The notes below the pieces were generated by a model that was given only the letters and a program-made list of their open reading frames with translations, was not told the origin of the DNA and made no database searches. Position numbers and translations under genes: made by a program. Of a stretch of DNA of 5,363 nt, positions 1 to 5,363 are shown piece by piece (position 1 is the stretch's first letter; each line of letters starts with the position of its first letter). Source of the DNA: Pedobacter sp. (GTDB lineage Bacteria; Bacteroidota; Bacteroidia; Sphingobacteriales; Sphingobacteriaceae); contig JAQBOT010000075.1 of assembly GCA_028287885.1 (NCBI GenBank), forward strand, positions 1-5,363. Reading direction: 5' to 3'.

Positions 1-5
1 TAAAC

Positions 6-38
6 AAAAAAGCCCAGATCAATGATCCGGGCTTTTTT
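6..38. terminator. Rho-independent terminator, probably bidirectional
   Basis: A 10-bp perfect stem pairs 6-15 (six A then GCCC) with 29-38 (GGGC then six T). After one A/C mismatch a further GATC/GATC stem (17-20 with 24-27) closes on a 3-base loop. The A-run on one side and the T-run on the other let the hairpin work for transcripts on either strand. It lies 46 bp beyond the rfbA stop codon and so ends the minus-strand four-gene unit. The T-run on the plus strand could also serve a convergent gene left of the window, which cannot be seen. Confidence 0.88.
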
Positions 39-70
39 GTTTTAATATATTTTGTTGCGGTGTCTTAACA

Positions 71-109
71 GCTTAAGATGCCTCCTATGGATGATGCGTG
101 ATCTTAAGC
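71..109. repeat. 9-bp inverted repeat spanning the rfbA stop codon
   Basis: GCTTAAGAT at 71-79 is the exact reverse complement of ATCTTAAGC at 101-109, with a 21-base spacer that contains the rfbA stop codon (85-87). In the mRNA it could form a stem-loop over the end of the gene, just before the terminator. A 9-bp match at this spacing could easily arise by chance in a window this long, so a function is not established. Confidence 0.3.
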
Positions 110-951
110 AGGTAAGAGCCGTAGCCACTTTTAACTAGTGGTGCAGCGATCTTTTCTAATTGTTCCCTGCTGATGTATCCCATACGGAAAGCTACTTCTT
201 CAATACAGCCAATCTTCAATCCTTGGCGCTCTTCAATAACTTGCACGAACTGTCCCGCTTGCATCAATGAGGTGAAAGTACCGGTATCCAGCCAGGCTGT
301 TCCTCGGCTTAATACTCCTACCTGCAATTTTCCTTGCTCCAGGTAAACTTTGTTTACATCAGTTATCTCATACTCTCCTCTTGGGGATGGTTTGATGTTA
401 CGGGCAATTTCAACAACTGTGTTGTCGTAAAAATATAGGCCTGGAACAGCGTAGTCTGATTTAGGGACTAGTGGCTTTTCTTCAATGGATATAGCCTGAT
501 TATTTGCATCGAACTCAACAACACCATAGCGTTCAGGGTCAGAAACACGATAGGCAAATACAACGCCTCCGGTAGTTTCCGAGCTGGCTTGAAGTAACTT
601 AGCCATACCATCTCCGTGAAATATGTTATCTCCCAGGATCAGTGCAACTTTATCGGTACCAATAAAGTCGGCACCAATTACAAAAGCTTGAGCAAGACCA
701 TTGGGTTCTTCTTGTACAGCATACGAAAACTTACATCCAAGCGTGCTTCCGTCACCAAGCAATTTCTCGAAGTTCGGAAGGTCATGCGGTGTAGAAATAA
801 TCAGGATTTCATTTATGCCGGCAAGCATTAGTGTCGACAACGGATAGTAGATCATCGGTTTATCGTAAACAGGCATCATTTGCTTGCTCATCACCAATGT
901 TAAAGGATGCAGCCTTGTTCCACTGCCTCCCGCTAGAATTATTCCTTTCAA
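85..951 (-). CDS. rfbA: Glucose-1-phosphate thymidylyltransferase RfbA (RmlA)
   Basis: This cytoplasmic enzyme joins glucose-1-phosphate and dTTP to give dTDP-glucose and pyrophosphate, the first step towards dTDP-L-rhamnose and other dTDP-sugars of surface polysaccharides. The 288 residues are full length for the RmlA family. The N-terminal nucleotide-binding signature [11 protein letters not shown] (residues 8-18) is followed by [12 protein letters not shown] (22-33). By comparison with known RmlA enzymes, the likely catalytic or ligand residues are R13, K23, Q80, the metal-binding D108 in [11 protein letters not shown]158/K159 in EEKP, and D222 in WLDTGT. The start is TTG (949-951): the motif MKGIILAGG needs it, no ATG lies between it and the in-frame upstream stop, and the next internal Met (21) would destroy the active site. 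It is the last gene of the cluster, 30 bp after the DUF3109 gene. No rfbB, rfbC or rfbD is visible nearby. The function is very secure; the final sugar is unknown. Confidence 0.97.
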   Translation of the reverse strand: MKGIILAGGSGTRLHPLTLVMSKQMMPVYDKPMIYYPLSTLMLAGINEILIISTPHDLPNFEKLLGDGSTLGCKFSYAVQEEPNGLAQAFVIGADFIGTDKVALILGDNIFHGDGMAKLLQASSETTGGVVFAYRVSDPERYGVVEFDANNQAISIEEKPLVPKSDYAVPGLYFYDNTVVEIARNIKPSPRGEYEITDVNKVYLEQGKLQVGVLSRGTAWLDTGTFTSLMQAGQFVQVIEERQGLKIGCIEEVAFRMGYISREQLEKIAAPLVKSGYGSYLLKITHHP

Positions 952-981
952 AATACTTGAATTAAGATTTGCTAATTGATA

Positions 982-1560
982 TTAAATAATATTATTGACT
1001 TCGGAAGATACACTATTTTCTAACTCCGCATACCATTCTGCGCCATATTTCCTAATTAGCGGTCCTTTAAGAAATTGGTAAACAGGGACTTTCAATTCCC
1101 GTCCAAAAGTACAGGCATCACTGCAAATGCTCCAGCGGTCATAATTTAAGACATCAAATTCGGGATATTGGGTGATCCTAATTGGATATAGATGGCAGGA
1201 AATAGGCTTTTGCCATTCAACGATGCCTTGCTCATATGCTTTTTCAATAGCACACTTTGTTATTCCATTTTCAAAGGTGACATAGGCGCATTCTCGGTTT
1301 CCACCAACGCAGGGCGTGGTTAGGTCTCCATCCAAGTCCAATACCGAAGTACCGTACTTTTCAATAGCTTCAATTCCCTTTGGAGCAAGCAGGTGTTTGA
1401 TCTTGGGGTAGATTTCCTCAAGGATCGCCTTCTCCGCATGCTCAAGTGGTGCACCTGAATCTCCCTCAACACAACAAATTCCCTTACACTTGTTCAAATT
1501 GCACACGAAGGTTTCTGTTATCAGATCTTCATGAACCAATGCATTTTGTACTTCGATCAT
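982..1560 (-). CDS. DUF3109 family cysteine-rich protein (YkgJ-like, putative metal or Fe-S binding)
   Basis: This 192-residue protein matches the DUF3109 family of Bacteroidota; its function is not established. It has ten cysteines: C20, C25, C29, C30, C84, C91, C103, C122, C146 and C150. The block CNLNKCKGICC (20-30), then C84-x6-C91, C103, and KPISCHLYPIRIT (118-130) resembles the CxxCxxCC layout and the later RPxxCRxYP-like motif of the YkgJ/UPF0153 family, which is thought to bind zinc or an Fe-S cluster. Metal binding here is inference. There is no signal peptide or membrane segment, so it should be cytoplasmic, where free cysteines stay reduced. The start is ATG at 1558-1560. Only one base separates it from the DUF3108 stop codon, which suggests translational coupling. 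rfbA follows 30 bp downstream in the same reading frame. Confidence 0.87.
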   Translation of the reverse strand: MIEVQNALVHEDLITETFVCNLNKCKGICCVEGDSGAPLEHAEKAILEEIYPKIKHLLAPKGIEAIEKYGTSVLDLDGDLTTPCVGGNRECAYVTFENGITKCAIEKAYEQGIVEWQKPISCHLYPIRITQYPEFDVLNYDRWSICSDACTFGRELKVPVYQFLKGPLIRKYGAEWYAELENSVSSEVNNII

Positions 1561-1561
1561 A

Positions 1562-2338
1562 TTAGTTCGCTTTAGCCAAGGGAAACTTAAGTCCCTGAGC
1601 AGATTTTATTTCCATAGTTACTGATCCGACAAGAATCTCCACCTGGGCCTTTACAGGCACGCGGTTACCATCGTCTGTGATCCACAGGTATAATTTACTA
1701 TCTTTTCTAAATATGCGCCCAGGTTGTATGGATGGGCTGAATTTTAGGCAGCGGATATTGCCGAGTTTGCTGTTTACAACCTCTCTGCCGACGAATTCAA
1801 TGCTAAGTTGATTAATACCGTCACCAAGGAAATAATTCAGCTTAAATTCATCCCCTATTTTGATTTTATTAACATCAAGACTTCTGGAGAAGTAGTATGC
1901 GGAAACCAGGTCGAAGGTCTGGTTGGTGGGGCCAGTGAAGTTACCACGATTAGAAACAACCTTGCGGCTGTCCTGATTAAACCGTGCCTTATCTGCACGC
2001 CTGTAACCACCCTCCCTAACATTTTCCACATAGAAATAAGGTGTGAGTTCTGCTTTATCTATATAGGAGTCATAATGATCTCTTACCTTATAAAAAATAT
2101 CGAAGGTACCAGAAGTTTGCGCGTCTACGGATAATCTGTAAGTCGATTTGTTATCAAATTTCAAATCCGTATTAAGCACCTTTAGCGTACCCTCGGCAGC
2201 AGTGATGAATCCATATTTTAGTTTGTATTGGAGGACTTCTCCTGGCTGAAAAACAGCTTCTTTTTTTACAGGTAGTTCCTGAGCAAATACACCAACATTA
2301 AAAAAGAAAGTAAAAAGTACTAAAAGTCTATATCCCAT
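1562..2338 (-). CDS. DUF3108 domain-containing exported protein
   Basis: This predicted periplasmic or outer-envelope protein belongs to the DUF3108 family, whose function is unknown. From the ATG at 2336-2338 it has 258 residues. MGYRLLVLFTFFFNVGVFA (1-19) forms a typical signal peptide, with likely cleavage after A19 before Gln; there is no lipobox cysteine. The mature part is beta-rich and carries the family's opening motif GEVLQYKLKYGF (33-44), then FDLVSAYYFSR (142-152) and LYLWITDDGNRVPVKAQVE near residues 216-234. An upstream in-frame TTG (2354-2356) would add six residues, MPALFY, before the signal peptide. I prefer the ATG because it gives a compact signal sequence. The gene lies 33 bp after the DUF2480 stop and 1 bp before the DUF3109 start. 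The family call is firm; the exact start is less sure. Confidence 0.86.
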   Translation of the reverse strand: MGYRLLVLFTFFFNVGVFAQELPVKKEAVFQPGEVLQYKLKYGFITAAEGTLKVLNTDLKFDNKSTYRLSVDAQTSGTFDIFYKVRDHYDSYIDKAELTPYFYVENVREGGYRRADKARFNQDSRKVVSNRGNFTGPTNQTFDLVSAYYFSRSLDVNKIKIGDEFKLNYFLGDGINQLSIEFVGREVVNSKLGNIRCLKFSPSIQPGRIFRKDSKLYLWITDDGNRVPVKAQVEILVGSVTMEIKSAQGLKFPLAKAN

Positions 2339-2371
2339 ATAAAAAAGTGCCGGCAAATTACGATGTGAAGT

Positions 2372-2887
2372 CTAATCCTTTCTTTTAAAAATAGGTACGG
2401 TAGAACATGGTTCGCCGTACATGATGCTTTTTGCAACCTTAGTTAATTCTGTAGTAATTTCAACATAGGCATAAACTGGAATTTCAATATCCGCGCAGCC
2501 CTTAACTACAACCCGCTCATCTCTATATATGCCGAAATCAATTTTGGCAATCGCCTTCGTAAACAATACAGCTTCAAGGGTCTCTAGATCACCAAATACA
2601 ACCTCATTCGCGAAAACAGACAGTCTGTTGGCCAGAAGCATATAGGCCCATGTAGGCACAATTGCGTCCGCAGAACAGATGATAGCTACGTTCTTGTTGG
2701 CGTAAGCGCTCCAGTTATGCGTCTTTATAAACTCTCTAAAATCCTTTTCTCTAAGAATAAGCCCATGAAACAAGTTGTCCTTTATATCATAGATCAAACG
2801 CTCTCCTTTATGATAATATTCTTCAAGGTTCAAGGTTACCAACCCACTGGAAGCTACTTTATTAACAATATTCTCCTGAATATCCAT
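2372..2887 (-). CDS. DUF2480 family protein
   Basis: This 171-residue protein is a full-length member of DUF2480, a family seen in Bacteroidota and without known function. Recognisable family blocks are NKVASSGLVTLNLEEYY (9-25), LFHGLILREKDFREFI (39-54), ICSADAIVPTWAYMLLA (70-86) and the C-terminal KSIMYGEPCSTVPIFKRK (153-170). Its three cysteines (C71, C131, C161) lie in or next to such blocks and could be ligands, but this is inference. There is no signal peptide or membrane segment, so it is probably cytoplasmic. From memory, relatives often sit beside SUF iron-sulfur assembly genes (sufE, DUF59/sufT) in Flavobacteriia; none is visible here. The start is ATG at 2885-2887, with no clear Shine-Dalgarno sequence. 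It opens the four-gene cluster and begins only 13 bp past the T-tract of the preceding gene's terminator. Confidence 0.87.
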   Translation of the reverse strand: MDIQENIVNKVASSGLVTLNLEEYYHKGERLIYDIKDNLFHGLILREKDFREFIKTHNWSAYANKNVAIICSADAIVPTWAYMLLANRLSVFANEVVFGDLETLEAVLFTKAIAKIDFGIYRDERVVVKGCADIEIPVYAYVEITTELTKVAKSIMYGEPCSTVPIFKRKD

Positions 2888-2900
2888 AATTTAAAGGCAT

Positions 2901-2930
2901 AAAAAAACCGGAAGAGGAAATCTTCCGGTT
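2901..2930 (-). terminator. Rho-independent terminator of the peptidyl-prolyl isomerase gene
   Basis: Read on the minus strand, AACCGGAAGA (2930-2921) pairs perfectly over 10 bp with TCTTCCGGTT (2915-2906) across a 5-base loop (2920-2916). The stem runs into seven T (2907-2901). It begins 21 bp after the isomerase stop codon. The T-tract ends 13 bp before the DUF2480 start codon, so this hairpin separates the two transcription units or attenuates readthrough. Confidence 0.88.
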
Positions 2931-2931
2931 A

Positions 2932-2939
2932 CAAATTTA
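2932..2939 (-). promoter_or_regulatory. Possible Bacteroidota -7 element for the DUF2480 operon
   Basis: On the minus strand TAAATTTG (2939-2932) fits the Bacteroidota -7 consensus TAnnTTTG exactly. It lies between the isomerase stop and the terminator hairpin. No good TTTG (-33) stands about 19 bp upstream; that position reads AATT. Transcription from it would start inside the hairpin, removing one arm and so escaping termination. The region is AT-rich and the motif short, so a chance match is quite possible. Confidence 0.22.
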
Positions 2940-2951
2940 AACAAAATAAGG

Positions 2952-5048
2952 TTAATAGAATTTCACCCTATTGTCTTTTATCTTGCTTTTATCTTGAAGT
3001 GCCTGGAATGCAGCACTTAATGCGCGTTGTGCAATTCCTAAGCTCATTGTTTCTTTTTGTTTGTAAGTATTGGCTAAAGGCGCAGGATTGCTGAAACTGT
3101 TCGCTGCAAATACATAAACACCGCGTTCACCATCAACCGGACCAGACAATTTTCCGGGCTTAGATCCGAATACTGCACCGATCAATTTGTTCTCCTGTGC
3201 AGAACCTGGAAGTATAGGATTTGCAAACACAATGTTTTGTACCGGAGTAACTGGCTTGCCTAATTTCTGAGCAACTTGATTCAAACTTGAAGCACCTTGC
3301 AATGCAGCATTCATTTTCTCAGTTAGCATTTTTGCCTTAACAGCGATCTTTACCATGGGCTCAATGTCTTTTTTAACCGACTCTAATGGCAACAATCCCT
3401 TAGGCCTGATGTCTGTAAGATGGGCTACCACATAAGAATTTTCCATTTGGTATACCTGACCCAAAACATCACCTTCAGATGCAGTATATGCATCTTTAAT
3501 GAGTGGGCGCGGATTGTCAAGACCTGGTGCATATCCTTGACTGGCTGTGATTTTGTCTGCAACTGAAACGGTGTAACCATTTTTCTTCGCCACTTGGTTG
3601 AAGTTCTCAGAATTAACCTCACTTAGAAACTTAGTTGCTTTCTTATATGCGGCATCCTTAGTCTTGCTACTTGGCACAAGATTTTTCTCGATGTAAGCAA
3701 GCTTAACAACCTTAGAATTTCCAATTTGCTTTTCGATTCTCAACAAGTGAACACCAAATTGAGATGTCACAACCTTAAGGTCGCCTGCTTTTCCGTTAAA
3801 CGCAGCAGTCTCAAATTCAGGAACCATTTGACCACGGGTAAAAGTTCCAAGGTCACCACCTTTATCTTTAGATCCATCAATGCTGTATTGAGCTGCTAGC
3901 TTCCCAAAGTCAGCACCATTTTGAACCAAGGTCTTTAGTGAGTCCGCCAATTTAACTGCGCGATCCACACCACCTAATTTAGCAGGATCAATAAGGATAT
4001 GACTTGCTTTAACCGAATCAGGTGAGAACCTAGAATCTACTACTTTAATCAGTTTATAAGAATTGCCGGTAAGTGCCGGTCCATAAGTGCTGCCCGCTGG
4101 CAAAGCAAATACTGCTGAATCTACAGCAGGATCAAGCTTGCCTTTTGGCAAGTAAACGTAAGGAACCTTAACATCAGAATTTACTGCCGCAAATAAAGAG
4201 TCATTTTTAGAGATCTTTAGATCAGCCGTAAGTTTGTCTACCTGAGCTTTAATTGAAAGTGTATCCGCTTTCGTCGGCTTAACATTGAAAGAAACATAAT
4301 CAAATGAACGTGTTTCAGCCGGATTGTCGAATTGTTTCTTATGATCATTGTAGTAATCCTGATAATCTGAATCGCCGATCTTCACCGAAGCGTCAGGAAT
4401 ACTTGTATAGTCAAGACTTACATAATTGAAGTTAGCAAGCTTGTTTCTGTTGATGTACTCATCATTCGCTTCCAAAGATGTTACGTACACAGAACTCTTT
4501 ATCAAATTACCATATTTCTGTTGCAATGCTTGTTTTTCAACTTCCACCTGTAACATGTCCCATTGTGCTTTAAGTTCAGGAGTTCTTTGTGCCTGCTTTA
4601 AAGAATTGATAACCGCTGCACGGTCAACCTGACCAGTTTGAGGATTTCCAAAATATTGTACAATCAGCGGGCTTGGCTTATTGCCTTGAAACAAATCAAA
4701 CAACTCATCTCCAGAAACGTTTAATCCCAAACGGCTGTATTCTTTTTTCAGCAAAACGTCTGCAACTTCACCGTTCCATACATTTTCTACTGCCATTGCC
4801 TGCATCTGCGCATTGGCAGAACCACCATATTGTTGTTTGAACTGAGCTTCACTCTGTTCCACTTTCTTACCAAAATCGTCAATGTTGATATCTTCTCCAT
4901 CAACAGATCCTACAACCCGTTGAGATTCTGCCCAGAAAGGCTTACCAGCACTAATCGCATCACCTAACAAAAATGCAACAATTGCAAAACCGATCGCACC
5001 TACCAATATGTAGCCTGCACGATTACGCAAAAATGTCATTAAACCCAT
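2952..5048 (-). CDS. PpiD-like membrane-anchored peptidyl-prolyl cis-trans isomerase (SurA N-terminal and parvulin domains)
   Basis: This protein likely helps exported proteins fold in the periplasm by proline isomerisation and chaperone action. It has 698 residues. A short basic N-terminus is followed by one membrane segment (about 12-30), leaving the rest in the periplasm. Residues about 43-200 resemble the SurA/PpiD N-terminal chaperone region. A canonical parvulin domain (about 345-440) shows ASHIL (348-352, H350), D391, GGDLGTF (398-404), MVPEFETAAF (408-417) and FGVHLLRIE (431-439, H434), so it is probably active. Flanking segments, about 247-340 and 447-550, look like degenerate parvulin modules without those motifs, and residues about 552-665 may form another. 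The start is ATG at 5046-5048; a second ATG at codon 4 is possible, but the MGLMTFLRNR opening is typical of relatives. lptC lies 124 bp upstream on the same strand. E. coli PpiD has the same plan but an inactive parvulin domain. Confidence 0.92.
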   Translation of the reverse strand: MGLMTFLRNRAGYILVGAIGFAIVAFLLGDAISAGKPFWAESQRVVGSVDGEDINIDDFGKKVEQSEAQFKQQYGGSANAQMQAMAVENVWNGEVADVLLKKEYSRLGLNVSGDELFDLFQGNKPSPLIVQYFGNPQTGQVDRAAVINSLKQAQRTPELKAQWDMLQVEVEKQALQQKYGNLIKSSVYVTSLEANDEYINRNKLANFNYVSLDYTSIPDASVKIGDSDYQDYYNDHKKQFDNPAETRSFDYVSFNVKPTKADTLSIKAQVDKLTADLKISKNDSLFAAVNSDVKVPYVYLPKGKLDPAVDSAVFALPAGSTYGPALTGNSYKLIKVVDSRFSPDSVKASHILIDPAKLGGVDRAVKLADSLKTLVQNGADFGKLAAQYSIDGSKDKGGDLGTFTRGQMVPEFETAAFNGKAGDLKVVTSQFGVHLLRIEKQIGNSKVVKLAYIEKNLVPSSKTKDAAYKKATKFLSEVNSENFNQVAKKNGYTVSVADKITASQGYAPGLDNPRPLIKDAYTASEGDVLGQVYQMENSYVVAHLTDIRPKGLLPLESVKKDIEPMVKIAVKAKMLTEKMNAALQGASSLNQVAQKLGKPVTPVQNIVFANPILPGSAQENKLIGAVFGSKPGKLSGPVDGERGVYVFAANSFSNPAPLANTYKQKETMSLGIAQRALSAAFQALQDKSKIKDNRVKFY

Positions 5049-5079
5049 AATATCTTTTTTTTACTTTTTTAAGAGGGCG

Positions 5080-5100
5080 CAAGATACAACTTTTGACAAA
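5080..5100 (-). promoter_or_regulatory. Possible promoter of the isomerase gene
   Basis: The 124-bp spacer 5049-5172 holds no gene and no convincing terminator for lptC. On the minus strand it contains TATCTTG (5086-5080), one base short of the Bacteroidota -7 consensus TAnnTTTG. TTTG (5100-5097) lies only 10 bp upstream of it rather than the usual 19 or so; the expected -33 position is a T-rich stretch. Transcription from here would leave a leader of roughly 25 bases rich in A. The spacer length favours a separate promoter, but readthrough from lptC cannot be excluded. Confidence 0.28.
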
Positions 5101-5172
5101 AAAAGAAAACATTAAATGCCATTAGAATAAGTATTTAAAAATTAGGGAACTAAGCCTTGAAAAACGCCAAAT

Positions 5173-5363
5173 TTATTGTTCTAAATCGCCTTTTATGTAA
5201 GTCTCGCCGTAGGCATTCTCGAAGTCCACAGAACTGAAATCTTCGGGGGCCGAAAAGTTTATAGCATTGATCACCGTACCGTCTGGTTTGGTGATTATCC
5301 CCTTTGGGGAACTGAAAGTTTTTTTGTTTTGATTCCAGACAAGCTCCTCTGTATTGAAGGTTA
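5173..5363 (-). CDS. lptC: LPS export ABC transporter periplasmic protein LptC, C-terminal part
   Basis: Only the last 62 residues and the stop codon (TAA, 5175-5173) are inside the window; the start lies beyond position 5363. LptC is a membrane-anchored periplasmic protein that passes lipopolysaccharide from the LptBFG transporter to the LptA bridge. The visible part begins TFNTEELVWNQNKKTFSS, then shows GIITKPDGTVINAINF and APEDFSSVDFENAYG. This is the repeating beta-strand pattern of the LptC/OstA-like jellyroll, and matches the C-terminal end of Bacteroidota LptC proteins (a TEEL-W-x-K segment, then an IxTxxDGxxIxxxxFxAxxDFS segment). Nothing suggests a frameshift. It lies upstream of the isomerase gene on the same strand, both being envelope-assembly functions. 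The call rests on a short fragment recognised by pattern, so it is good but not certain. Confidence 0.75.
   Translation of the reverse strand, partial: TFNTEELVWNQNKKTFSSPKGIITKPDGTVINAINFSAPEDFSSVDFENAYGETYIKGDLEQ

Larger units (their letters stand above)
85..2887 (-). other. Predicted operon: DUF2480, DUF3108, DUF3109, rfbA
   Basis: The four genes share a strand and are separated by 33, 1 and 30 bp, with no terminator between them. The unit is bounded by a hairpin terminator upstream (2901-2930, ending the isomerase gene) and another downstream (6-38). This makes one transcript likely. The mix of two predicted cytoplasmic unknowns, one exported unknown and a dTDP-sugar enzyme does not itself define a pathway. 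Confidence 0.7.

Noticed and set aside
78..86. AGGAGG-like sequence on the minus strand just after the rfbA stop, looking like a ribosome binding site
   Set aside because: No start codon with an open frame follows before the terminator at 38-6.
616..831. Plus-strand open frame of 71 codons inside rfbA
   Set aside because: It lies wholly within the well-supported rfbA gene on the other strand and its translation resembles no family I know.
1808..2134. Plus-strand open frame of 108 codons inside the DUF3108 gene
   Set aside because: It is antisense to a gene with a signal peptide and recognisable family motifs, and its product shows no domain.
2357..2374. DUF2480 stop (TAG) in the same frame as DUF3108, suggesting readthrough fusion
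   Set aside because: A shared frame occurs one time in three by chance; a fusion would bury the DUF3108 signal peptide inside the protein.
2717..2902. Plus-strand open frame of 61 codons antisense to the start of the DUF2480 gene
   Set aside because: It is the shadow of conserved DUF2480 coding sequence, with a composition typical of antisense frames.
3425..3622. Minus-strand open frame of 65 codons inside the isomerase gene
   Set aside because: It is an out-of-frame reading of the isomerase gene with no recognisable features.
4426..4632. Plus-strand open frame of 68 codons, cysteine-rich
   Set aside because: It is antisense to the SurA-like N-terminal region of the isomerase; the cysteines come from the complement of Gln/Ala codons.
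5136..5152. Small hairpin TTAG-TTCC-CTAA followed by T-rich sequence after lptC, as a possible terminator
   Set aside because: The stem has only four base pairs, mostly A/T, too weak for a rho-independent terminator.
1..5363. Mobile element, CRISPR, defence island, tRNA or riboswitch
   Set aside because: No transposase, direct-repeat array, tRNA-like fold or long structured leader was seen; non-coding gaps are all 124 bp or shorter.

Overview
This window looks like a piece of a Bacteroidota chromosome, most likely from the Sphingobacteriaceae (Pedobacter/Mucilaginibacter-like). The evidence is three families typical of that phylum in one cluster (DUF2480, DUF3108, DUF3109), a Bacteroidota-style LptC C-terminus, a long multi-module PpiD-like isomerase, AT-rich spacers, start codons without clear Shine-Dalgarno sequences, and promoter-like TAnnTTTG motifs. 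The genus is inference. All recognisable genes lie on the minus strand, so transcription runs from high to low coordinates.

Layout in transcription order: (1) 5363-5173, the C-terminal 62 residues of LptC, cut by the window edge. (2) A 124-bp spacer with a weak promoter candidate. (3) 5048-2952, a 698-residue inner-membrane-anchored periplasmic peptidyl-prolyl isomerase, followed by a clear rho-independent terminator (2930-2901). (4) A tight four-gene cluster at 2887-85: DUF2480 protein, DUF3108 exported protein, DUF3109 cysteine-rich protein, and RfbA (glucose-1-phosphate thymidylyltransferase). The spacers are 33, 1 and 30 bp. (5) A strong hairpin terminator at 6-38 that can work in both directions and closes the unit.

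The theme is cell-envelope upkeep. LptC belongs to the lipopolysaccharide export machine. The isomerase helps fold exported proteins. RfbA makes dTDP-glucose for dTDP-sugars such as dTDP-rhamnose used in surface polysaccharides. The DUF3108 protein is predicted to be exported. DUF2480 and DUF3109 are conserved but uncharacterised, and DUF3109 has a YkgJ-like cysteine pattern that suggests metal or Fe-S binding.

I saw no mobile element, CRISPR array, tRNA, rRNA, toxin-antitoxin or defence gene, and no sign of recent transfer. The window reads as ordinary core genome. What deserves a second look is the uncharacterised DUF cluster tied to an rfbA without its pathway partners, the non-ATG start of rfbA, and the terminator placed almost against the DUF2480 start codon.
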